Source: Terriglobia bacterium
GTDB lineage: Bacteria; Acidobacteriota; Terriglobia; Terriglobales; Acidobacteriaceae
Direction of reading: 5' to 3'
Assembly (NCBI GenBank): GCA_020073215.1
Contig: JAIQFO010000018.1
Span: 1 to 64,000 of the forward strand
Length of the DNA: 64,000 nt
Shown here: positions 53,944 through 60,841 of the stretch, piece by piece
How positions within the stretch are numbered: position 1 is the stretch's first letter
Layout: each line of letters begins with the position of its first letter
Translations under genes and position numbers: made by a program
The notes under the pieces: generated by a model
Told to the model about the DNA's origin: nothing
Database searches by the model: none
Seen by the model: the letters and a program-made list of their open reading frames with translations, nothing else

Positions 53944-54427
53944 GATAGTCTCCGCAGTTCAGGAGTGAATGGAACTCTTCCAGATAGTCGACGATCGTGT
54001 GGTTGCTGTCCCAAACAAGACTGGGCTGATCCTTGGCCCAGTCGGGGTGGCCTTGGGCCGCCACGCGGTCGTAGGGGTGATAGAAAGCTCTGCCGCCTTC
54101 CCAGTCGGTGCGGAACACTTTGGCGAAACGGCTGTCCGGCCTTCCCTTGGGGCGCTTGGCAAATTCGAGAGTGGCCTTGGTGCTCGGATCCCAAAACGTG
54201 CTGGTGGGAGGGACCGTCCGGTAGTTCGAAAGGTCGAGCTGAACATAGAAGCGATCCGGAGCGTTCGGCCGCGAAGCCGCCGCCATCCATAGAATGCGCG
54301 CCGACCAGGCCAGTTGGTCCGGCAGAACATCCGCGCCGGCCAAGCCCCAATATCCCTTCAGGGCGCCCACACGGAATTCGGCCGATGCGACGTCAGCCTC
54401 GAACAAACGCTGGTCGGGTTTATCCAT
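53933..54427 (-). CDS. E2-like (UBC/RWD-fold) protein, lacks cysteine at the usual place
   Basis: 164 residues. RFYVQLDLSNYRTVPPTSTF resembles the beta-sheet and PP-turn of UBC/E2 folds, followed by GRAFYHPYDR, HPDWAKD and VDYLEEFHSLL. In active E2s the catalytic Cys sits in the segment represented by GRAFYHPYDR, but no Cys is found here. The only cysteine is C158 in NCGDYLGL at the very C-terminus. It could use that Cys, be a non-catalytic scaffold, or belong to an alternate E2 subclass. Starts 3 bp after the Ubl stop and overlaps the JAMM gene. Confidence 0.7.
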   Translation of the reverse strand: MDKPDQRLFEADVASAEFRVGALKGYWGLAGADVLPDQLAWSARILWMAAASRPNAPDRFYVQLDLSNYRTVPPTSTFWDPSTKATLEFAKRPKGRPDSRFAKVFRTDWEGGRAFYHPYDRVAAQGHPDWAKDQPSLVWDSNHTIVDYLEEFHSLLNCGDYLGL

Positions 54428-54430
54428 CCG

Positions 54431-54970
54431 TCACCCCTGCGGGGTGATCTCCTTCACCAGGTCGAAGCAGATCGCGCACGTCGGCAGAGCGACCAGTTCG
54501 CCGAGATGCTCGCCGAGACGCGGTTGTTTGTCCGTGTTGCAGAGGCGCAAGACGTATTCCGCTCCAGCAGCGCCGTCCAGTTTGAATTTCTTTTTCGCCC
54601 ACCGGATGACGGCGCCAATCGTCGTCGCAGGGGAGAAGCGGTGGCGCTTGGTCTGGCCGTTGAAGTTGACCTCGACGGCGACCCGCTTGCATTTATGGAC
54701 GTGCACGTGCCTGTGCCGGTGGAGTTCCAGGACCTCAACCGTCAGCAAAACATCGACCGGGTTATGCTTGTCTTCGCCGTCTTCGATTTCGTCGGCCTCG
54801 CTGAGTGCTTCCTCCCACTCGCCGACGAAAATCAGCACGTCGTCCTGGCCCTGCTTGATAATTCCTTCCCGCACGAGAACATCCCTGAGGACCTCGTGCG
54901 GACGCGCCACAGCGATTTTGGGTTTTGCACCCTGGCTGTGGATATACAGCTCAAGTTCTTCACCGGCCAT
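54431..54970 (-). CDS. double ubiquitin-like (beta-grasp) protein
   Basis: 179 residues from ATG behind AAAGGAGA. Two tandem beta-grasp repeats: about 6-80 (ELELYIHSQGAKPKIAVA, LIFVGEWEEA) and about 96-174 (RVAVEVNFNGQTKRHRFS, TTIGAVIRWAKKKFKL, YVLRLCNTDKQP), with acidic and basic linkers. The protein ends PQG, a single C-terminal glycine, not GG. No trailing residues need to be removed before activation, so the JAMM protein would serve as an isopeptidase. First gene of the Ubl-E2-JAB-E1 operon. Confidence 0.8.
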   Translation of the reverse strand: MAGEELELYIHSQGAKPKIAVARPHEVLRDVLVREGIIKQGQDDVLIFVGEWEEALSEADEIEDGEDKHNPVDVLLTVEVLELHRHRHVHVHKCKRVAVEVNFNGQTKRHRFSPATTIGAVIRWAKKKFKLDGAAGAEYVLRLCNTDKQPRLGEHLGELVALPTCAICFDLVKEITPQG

Positions 54971-55111
54971 TTGCCGTCTCCTTTGGGCGCTCCTCGCCGG
55001 GGACTTGCATCCGCCGGCGCAAGGTGCGATAGTTGGTGTCCACCTGGGCAACATTACTGGCTAACGCCTCGGTCGAAGCTTTCGCAGTAAGACGAGACTT
55101 CGACTTAGTGT

Positions 55112-55131
55112 TGTTGTCCAGTCAGACAACA
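55112..55131. promoter_or_regulatory. inverted repeat between Ubl operon and XRE gene
   Basis: TGTTGTC CAGTCA GACAACA is a perfect 7-bp inverted repeat with a 6-bp spacer. It lies 40 bp before the XRE start and 142 bp before the Ubl start, in the divergent promoter region. Likely the operator of the XRE regulator and probably controls both units. Confidence 0.65.
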
Positions 55132-55170
55132 GTTTGCCAGAGTGCATATTCTTGTCAAGGGGGAGGTGTA

Positions 55171-55563
55171 ATGGCTCAACCTGCATTCGGGGTCCTGCTT
55201 CAACGACTACGGGAGCAAAGGGGACTGTCGTTGCGCGAACTGGCGCAACTTGCCGGGATTGATCATGCTTATATCTACCGTCTGGAAACTGGCGACAAGG
55301 AATCTCCGTCGGAAGAGGTGCTGACAAAATTAGTCCGCGCCCTGAAGGCCGGCAAGCGCGAAGCCGAAATGCTCCGCTATCTCGCGGCGCACCCCCACAT
55401 CGATCCGGGATTGGTGGCGTACGCGCTCGCTGATACGACGGTGACCATCGAGGAGTTCTCTTCGGTGGCGGGCGTAGCCTTTCGTGGAACGAGCAGGCCG
55501 GATTACCCTAAACTGATCGAACGCGTGCGAAGAATCTTGCTGGAAGAAAATGGCAATCGATGA
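55171..55563 (+). CDS. XRE-family HTH regulator
   Basis: 130 residues from ATG behind GGGGGAGG. Helix-turn-helix in FGVLLQRLREQRGLSLREL, AQLAGIDHAYIYRLETGDK, SPSEEVLTKLVRALK. The C-terminal part may contact its partner. It overlaps the ImmA gene by 14 bp, a common pairing in which ImmA cleaves the XRE repressor to switch on the controlled genes. Predicted repressor of the Ubl operon through the inverted repeat. Confidence 0.85.
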   Translation: MAQPAFGVLLQRLREQRGLSLRELAQLAGIDHAYIYRLETGDKESPSEEVLTKLVRALKAGKREAEMLRYLAAHPHIDPGLVAYALADTTVTIEEFSSVAGVAFRGTSRPDYPKLIERVRRILLEENGNR

Positions 55564-56440
55564 ATTCCGGGCAGTCCTCAAGGCGCGGGAATTTGTTCGG
55601 AAGGTGAACCCCGCTACCATCCCAGTTCCCATCGAAATGTATGCTCGGGAACTGGGAGCGGTTATCCGTCCGCAGACCGATCTCGGACCGGATGAAGCTG
55701 GATATTGTTTCAAGAACAATGGCAAGCATTTCATCTGCACCAATGCCAATGACAAACCGGAGCGTCAGAGGTTCACGGTCTGTCATGAGATCGCCCACAT
55801 CGTGCTCGGACTGCCCTCGCAGCATGGCGCATCGCCCTGGTGGAGTTACGCGAAAAAGCCTCTCGCCGAAATACTCTGTGATGTTTTTGCGGCGGAACTA
55901 CTCCTTCCATATGACCTCTTCCAGCCACAAGCAGAGAAGTCGAGCATCAGTCTCGCTGCCATCGACGATCTCGCGGAGCGCTTTCAGGCATCCGCGACCG
56001 CAACGGGTTCCCGATATGCGGCCGTGGTGAGCACACCGCTGGCGTTCGTGCTTTCGGAGCAAGGCAAGGTGCGGTATGCGTCGAGGTCGAACCAGTTGAA
56101 GGACGCCTATGCCTGGATTCCGCCCCGTCTCGATTTGCCCGACGGCTGCTTTTCCAAAAAGGTGCGCTCCGGCGCAGCCTGCGACAGTCCCGAGGAGGTC
56201 GATGCGGGCATCTGGTTCAGTGATTGGGAACGCGGCGGCATCTTGCTGGAGGAGGCCCGCCACCTCGCGCCATGGGATCAGACCCTTACGCTGCTGTGGT
56301 TCGAGGACGGAGAGGTTCCGCCGCAGAAGTTCCGAGATGATCGAGGCGAGATCCACGAAAAAGAAGACGATGACAACGACGGGCTTCTGCAGGAACTGGA
56401 CGGAAAACTCCGTTGGCCTGGGAAGCGTCGCCGGAGATAA
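55550..56440 (+). CDS. ImmA/IrrE-family metallopeptidase
   Basis: 296 residues. HEIAH at 79-83 in RFTVCHEIAHIVLG and the third ligand Glu in AEILCDVFAAELLLP (about 107). N-terminal VNPATIPVPIEMYARELGAVI matches the family. C-terminal domain about 190-296 is an extra region with a charged end (KEDDDNDG, KRRRR). Overlaps the XRE gene by 14 bp. In relatives the peptidase cleaves the XRE repressor after DNA damage or phage infection. Confidence 0.88.
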   Translation: MAIDEFRAVLKAREFVRKVNPATIPVPIEMYARELGAVIRPQTDLGPDEAGYCFKNNGKHFICTNANDKPERQRFTVCHEIAHIVLGLPSQHGASPWWSYAKKPLAEILCDVFAAELLLPYDLFQPQAEKSSISLAAIDDLAERFQASATATGSRYAAVVSTPLAFVLSEQGKVRYASRSNQLKDAYAWIPPRLDLPDGCFSKKVRSGAACDSPEEVDAGIWFSDWERGGILLEEARHLAPWDQTLTLLWFEDGEVPPQKFRDDRGEIHEKEDDDNDGLLQELDGKLRWPGKRRRR

Positions 56441-56525
56441 CTCCGAAAATAAGGCGCATCTCGTACATCAAAGGCTGGCGGGTGGCGGGAGTGGATTGGC
56501 GTCTCGATGGCGCGCGATAGGCGGC

Positions 56526-56555
56526 AAGCTACAAAAAGCTACAAGGAAGCTACAA
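56526..56555. repeat. three AAGCTACAA repeats inside right att
   Basis: AAGCTACAA occurs at 56526, 56536 and 56547, period 10-11, one helical turn. AGCTACAAGG also occurs at the left end (17337-17346). Resembles binding sites of integrase or excisionase. Confidence 0.5.
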
Positions 56556-56611
56556 AATCGTGCTATAAGGAAATTGCAGTTTTGATGGACAAATCACTAG
56601 TACTAGTTCAG

Positions 56612-56640
56612 AAGTCCTTGAAAAATCGGCGCAAGTCCTT
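56612..56640. promoter_or_regulatory. integrase arm-type sites, right
   Basis: AAGTCCTTGAAAAATCGG (56612-56629) and GCGCAAGTCCTT (56629-56640) are reverse complements of the motifs beside the left att (17322-17370), with few mismatches. Confidence 0.55.
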
Positions 56641-56660
56641 GAGGGATTTAGGCGTGAATT

Positions 56661-56682
56661 GAATCCCTCCCTCTCCGCCAGT
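56661..56682. other. attachment site, right end of integrative island
   Basis: Exact 22-bp copy of the tRNA-Ser 3' end at 17289-17310 (GAATCCCTCC to CTCCGCCAGT). The rest of the tRNA is not present here. Marks the right border of a 39.4-kb segment that starts at the integrase. Confidence 0.65.
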
Positions 56683-56748
56683 TCTTACTGTCAGTCCAAT
56701 GTGCCGAGCCGGTGATCCTGCGCTGATACCAGAGTCAGGAAAGAAGTA

Positions 56749-56991
56749 GTGAATACACGTTTGCGACGCCTAACCCGCAGCAAGACCTGCCAACAGTGCG
56801 GGACTGCGCTCCAACCTGCCTGGCAACAAAAATATGACCCTTTCTGGGTCATGGTGTTGATATTTGTGGGCGCGACGCTGACGTTCTTCCTGATTGGAAT
56901 CGCAGTCATGTTCCTCGGACTGCGGATGCTCTCCCGCAAGGAACGCAGCTGGGTTTGTCCCGCTTGCGCCGACGCGCGCGCCGGCTCCTAA
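56749..56991 (+). CDS. small membrane protein with two CxxC pairs
   Basis: 80 residues from GTG behind AGGAAAG. CQQCGTALQ near the N-terminus, one TM region (WVMVLIFVGATLTFFLIGIAV), and a second CPAC at the end (WVCPACADA). The two pairs may form one zinc ribbon around the membrane segment. Convergent with the gene at 56988; the ends overlap by 4 bp. Confidence 0.6.
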   Translation: MNTRLRRLTRSKTCQQCGTALQPAWQQKYDPFWVMVLIFVGATLTFFLIGIAVMFLGLRMLSRKERSWVCPACADARAGS

Positions 56992-57323
56992 TTCCCCGCC
57001 CTTACCGGCCCCTCCGTATTCCCCGCCGATGTCGATGCCAGCTCGCCTTCGAGAGCGTCGCGAACCTCCTCCAGAGTTTTGCCGATCCACCCCAATCCCA
57101 TCAGCATAGACCCGGAGATCAAGCCTCCGGCAATCACCGCCGCGCCCACCAGGCGCGCCACTTGCCACTTCACCACATCCATCACCGTCATGGGATTGCC
57201 TTCGCCACCACCGGCTTGGATGTGAGTTTGGTATTCCCGGTAACTGGACGACAACTCGATGGATCCCACGACCACACAGAAAACGACAATTACTATTCCC
57301 AGCAACATCAAGTAACGGCTCAC
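56988..57323 (-). CDS. two-TM protein coupled to lnt
   Basis: 111 residues starting with GTG at 57323 inside the lnt stop region (GTGA). N-terminal TM helix (LMLLGIVIVVFCVVVGSI) and a second (LVGAAVIAGGLISGSMLMGLG), separated by a short polar loop, then a soluble C-terminus. No family recognised. Tight coupling suggests it is made with Lnt. Confidence 0.6.
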   Translation of the reverse strand: MSRYLMLLGIVIVVFCVVVGSIELSSSYREYQTHIQAGGGEGNPMTVMDVVKWQVARLVGAAVIAGGLISGSMLMGLGWIGKTLEEVRDALEGELASTSAGNTEGPVRAGN

Positions 57324-58939
57324 CTCGTCCCCCCTGTCCGCATTTTCTTCCTGAGCGCCAGCAGAAAAAATCCTCCCAGCGCTGTATAGGATACATAAAC
57401 AATCAGATCACCGAAACGGGTATAGAAACTCAGGTTGTCGGTGATGGGCACTTTCTGGGAAACGATGGTTTCGGTGAAGATTTTGGTCTTCTGCTGCCAG
57501 CGCCCAAGCGGATCGACGAAGCCGGAGATTCCGGTATTGCCGCAGCGCACCATAGCCTCGCGGTTTTCGATGGCGCGCAACACCAGAAAGGACGCGTGCT
57601 GCGAGGGCGCGAAGGAATGGCCGAACCAGGCGTCGTTGGTGATATTCACCAGAAAGTTGCTGCCCGCCAAACGCAGCCTCCGGGAAACTTGCGGATAAAC
57701 CGATTCGTAGCAGATCATTGCCGAGAAACTGGCTCCCGGCAGGTGGAAGACCGTCAATTCCGTTCCGGCATCCATCGCCCCGTAACTGATGTCATGGATG
57801 GGAAAAAATGCGCGGGTAAATCCAAAGATACTGCGGAAAGGATATTTTTCGGCGACGGGCACGAGATACATTTTCTTGTACACAGCCAGACTCTGGCCGC
57901 GTGAATTGAACAGCTCCGCGGCGTTGAAATAGTGAACTTGCCCTTGCCTGTCCTGCGAAGAAGTGAGGAGCCCGGTAAGAACGTAAGTGTTGCCCGGAGG
58001 CAGAGTCCCCATTTGGGTGAGGCGGAACTCCTTACTTTCATCAATGTAGTAAGGAATTGCCGTTTCCGGCCAGACCACAAGATTTGTGAAATCCGTGGTC
58101 GCAGCCGCGTTCATGGTAAATATGTGATCCAATATCTGGCGTGCGTAGCGATCATCCCACTTGATTTTCTGCGGAATATTCGGCTGGATAACAGCAACTT
58201 CCTGATACCCCGCGGGCGCGATCCCGCGAAACCACCGTACGCCGTTATAGAGATTGACGAAACCGAAGATCACAACCCAGGCAATGGCGTGCCGTCGCAA
58301 CCGGACTGGATCGCGACGGGCAGCGATGGCTTCGAACAGCAGCGCATTGAGCAGGACCAGCCAGAACGATACGCCAAAAACTCCGACGATGTCGGCGAAT
58401 TGAATTAGAAACGGAAATCCGGTCAGCGCACAGCCCAGATTGCTCCAGGGAAAGGCCATGTCGCCATAGCCACGCAGCCCTTCGCAGGCCACCCAGGCAA
58501 AAGGAGCCGTGGCCCAGAACGGCAACGCAAGATATTTCTTTAACATGACGACCGGAAGGATAAAGACGAAGAAACTGAAGACATAAAGCCAAATAATGCA
58601 GATGTAGCCTGGCACCGAGAGCCAGGAGAATGCGACCATGCCCGCCAGCCAACTGAGCGTGAACCCGTAAAGGACCCACGGACAGATCAGCCCGGCGCGA
58701 ATGATTCGCCTGCGGCTGAGCGGCTTGTCGAGATAAATGAAAAGCGGAACCAGACCGACAAACGCCAAAAAAAACAAATTCGTGGGAGCAAACGCCAGCC
58801 CTAAGAGCAACCCTGACAACGCCGGCAAGAAATCTTCCTTGCTCCAGGTACTGCCCTGCGAAGGTGCAGCCTGCGTTGACCCGGTTGCAGGGATGGCAGT
58901 AGAATCCGGGTTCGTCACCAGGTAAGAAGGGTTAACCAT
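57320..58939 (-). CDS. lnt: apolipoprotein N-acyltransferase
   Basis: 539 residues. Transfers an acyl chain to the N-terminal cysteine of lipoproteins in the inner membrane, the last step of lipoprotein maturation. N-terminal multi-TM domain (FAPTNLFFLAFVGLVPLF to YGDMAFPWSNLG), then a nitrilase domain with the catalytic triad Glu in LVVWPETAIP, Lys in VYKKMYLVPVAEKYP and Cys in MICYESVYP. It starts at ATG 58939 opposite the start of the TPR lipoprotein gene (shared CATG). lgt lies 3.7 kb away, so two lipoprotein-maturation genes are close together. Confidence 0.93.
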   Translation of the reverse strand: MVNPSYLVTNPDSTAIPATGSTQAAPSQGSTWSKEDFLPALSGLLLGLAFAPTNLFFLAFVGLVPLFIYLDKPLSRRRIIRAGLICPWVLYGFTLSWLAGMVAFSWLSVPGYICIIWLYVFSFFVFILPVVMLKKYLALPFWATAPFAWVACEGLRGYGDMAFPWSNLGCALTGFPFLIQFADIVGVFGVSFWLVLLNALLFEAIAARRDPVRLRRHAIAWVVIFGFVNLYNGVRWFRGIAPAGYQEVAVIQPNIPQKIKWDDRYARQILDHIFTMNAAATTDFTNLVVWPETAIPYYIDESKEFRLTQMGTLPPGNTYVLTGLLTSSQDRQGQVHYFNAAELFNSRGQSLAVYKKMYLVPVAEKYPFRSIFGFTRAFFPIHDISYGAMDAGTELTVFHLPGASFSAMICYESVYPQVSRRLRLAGSNFLVNITNDAWFGHSFAPSQHASFLVLRAIENREAMVRCGNTGISGFVDPLGRWQQKTKIFTETIVSQKVPITDNLSFYTRFGDLIVYVSYTALGGFFLLALRKKMRTGGTR

Positions 58940-59681
58940 GAGGGCAGTTCAGTTCGTATGTGGGCACGTTTTGGTCGTGCTGATGGTGTTTTCGATCGCA
59001 TGCAGTTCCAGGCAGTCGGCGAAAGAAACGCAACCTGTATCATCCTCCTCACATCAGGACAAGGCGCCTTCTCCAAGCGCATCCCAGCCCGCAGATGGGA
59101 AAGCGCAAGATGAATCCAACATCAGTTATGCCAAAACACCGGAACGATTTGAAAAGGTGCCGCCTTACGAGCCGCCATTCAATATCACCGATCCCAAAAC
59201 CGCTCAAGAGCATTTCAACGTAGCCGTCAACCACGACCATCATAACGAGCTTGATAAAGCCATTGCGGAATATCAAAAGGCGTTGGAACTACAGCCCAAT
59301 TGGGCGGTGGCCCACGATCGCCTGGCACTCGACTACCAGAAACAAGGCCGAACCGACGACGCCATTGCTCAATGGGAGCTGGCAACGCGATACAATCCGC
59401 AATTCTATTCTGTCTACGATCTGCTGGCCGGCGCTTACGAACGCCAAGGTAAGATCAAGAAAGCCATTGAGGCCTACTCAGCGCTCCTGAAGTATCCTCC
59501 CGCTCAAATGCCCGCTCACTACCAGCTGGGTCTCTGGTATGCGCAAATCGGAGACCGGCAGCAGGCCCAGAGTCATCTTGAAAGCTATCGTGACCTTGCC
59601 CTGAAGACCAGCGAAGAACCCAAGAGTGATCGCTTCCAGAAGGCGCTCCGCGAACTGCAGAAGCTGAAGCAGCAGGGTTGA
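58938..59681 (+). CDS. TPR-repeat lipoprotein
   Basis: 247 residues. N-terminal signal with a lipobox (MVFSIAC; Cys22) and a Ser/Gln-rich spacer, then three to four TPR units (HFNVAVNHDHHNELDKAIAE, WAVAHDRLALDYQKQGRTDD, FYSVYDLLAGAYERQGKIKK, MPAHYQLGLWYAQIGDRQQA). Probably a scaffold in the periplasm. AAGG precedes the ATG. Its ATG overlaps the antisense ATG of lnt, so its promoter must lie inside lnt. Confidence 0.8.
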   Translation: MRAVQFVCGHVLVVLMVFSIACSSRQSAKETQPVSSSSHQDKAPSPSASQPADGKAQDESNISYAKTPERFEKVPPYEPPFNITDPKTAQEHFNVAVNHDHHNELDKAIAEYQKALELQPNWAVAHDRLALDYQKQGRTDDAIAQWELATRYNPQFYSVYDLLAGAYERQGKIKKAIEAYSALLKYPPAQMPAHYQLGLWYAQIGDRQQAQSHLESYRDLALKTSEEPKSDRFQKALRELQKLKQQG

Positions 59682-59696
59682 CGCTCTCCTCATAAA

Positions 59697-59740
59697 CAAA
59701 AAAGGAACCGGTAGGGAATTGCCCTTCCCTGCCCGGTCCC
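59697..59740 (-). terminator. terminator between convergent genes
   Basis: Strong stem formed by GGTAGGGAA and TTCCCTGCC-type arms with flanking GGGACC/GGTTCC pairing. On the minus strand a run TTTTTTGTTT follows, so it terminates the gene at 59757-60665. Confidence 0.6.
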
Positions 59741-59756
59741 TGGCAGATCCGCTGAG

Positions 59757-60665
59757 TTAGTGTGTAGCCGCGAAGTTCGCCATTACGAGGCTGGCGCTAT
59801 TTCCGCTCGCTACCTGGAACGTCATGCTGGCCGCCCCTCCGTTAACGCTGAGCTTAACGTTGGTAAAGCCATCCGGCTGACCCGCCCATTGCTGCGCCAG
59901 CCAGTTAGCCGCTTCGACCATGCCGGCTTGGTTCGCGTTGAGGGCAATTGCACTGCCGAATCCCAACACATTCGCGCTAACCGCATTGGTGAGCGTATGC
60001 GAAGCGCCATTCGGAAGCGAGATAGCGCTTACGCTTGTGGTCACACCGCCAGTCGAATTCGGTGTGCTGGTGGCAAGTACCTGGGCGATGTTGAAGGGAC
60101 TGTAGTTCCCATACTTCGCATTCGAGAACTTGGTTCCGCTTGCCTTTCCCTTCGTTTCCGTGAATGAGTTAGAACCAACGATCGTCTCCCACTGCCCCTT
60201 CTTGCAGTAGGCCGCGAAGCCGTTGCTCGTAGCGCTGCTGCCCGTGCCGCCAACTGCCGGGCAAAAGGCGTTGAGGATGGTGAAATCGTTGCTTATGCCG
60301 GAACCATCCCAGCCGATTGCCCCGTCCCCATCATGGTCATAGCCGACGGCCACAACCGAGCCGACGTGGGTATCGAAATGTTGCGTTCCCAGCCCGTCGG
60401 TGGTGAAGGTAGAGAACGGCGCCGTGTGGTCAATGTAAGTGCTGATTGTCTGCATTCCCGCACCGGTGTCGTCGTTATAGTTGACATAGTAGGTGAACAG
60501 CCCGTTCTCCAGCGGATTGGTGCTCGACACCGAGAGTTCTTCGTTGACCTTTGCGTCTCCGCCCGCAGTGTCCTGTCCAAACCACCCCAAGTAACCGCCG
60601 CACGCTGCGCCCATGTACAGCGGGATCAACCCCAGTATGATCCCAGTCCAAATGAGTTTTCTCAT
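59757..60665 (-). CDS. exported protein of unknown function
   Basis: 302 residues with a signal (MRKLIWTGIILGLIPLYMGAAC, lipobox-like MGAAC). Mature part is Asn/Thr/Ser/Gly-rich; a loop VGYDHDGDGAIGWDGSG resembles a calcium-binding DxDxDG motif. Two cysteine pairs (AFCP, YCKKGQWE) may form disulphides. No enzymatic family recognised. The intergenic start contains a signal-sequence gene next to a similarly secreted gene at 60842. Confidence 0.65.
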   Translation of the reverse strand: MRKLIWTGIILGLIPLYMGAACGGYLGWFGQDTAGGDAKVNEELSVSSTNPLENGLFTYYVNYNDDTGAGMQTISTYIDHTAPFSTFTTDGLGTQHFDTHVGSVVAVGYDHDGDGAIGWDGSGISNDFTILNAFCPAVGGTGSSATSNGFAAYCKKGQWETIVGSNSFTETKGKASGTKFSNAKYGNYSPFNIAQVLATSTPNSTGGVTTSVSAISLPNGASHTLTNAVSANVLGFGSAIALNANQAGMVEAANWLAQQWAGQPDGFTNVKLSVNGGAASMTFQVASGNSASLVMANFAATH

Positions 60666-60841
60666 TTCTTCTCTCCTTAATACCTGAGCCCGTGGAATCA
60701 GGCGCGCCGCAAGTGTGGGTTGCTAGTCTCGCCTCCCGGGCTCAAGCTCCGGCAGCGGCATTTCACCGGACTCGAGCACGGGCGGGGTTTCGTGAGACCA
60801 ATTCCACCTGCAACTACGTTCCGAGAACTATCCGTTTCACT

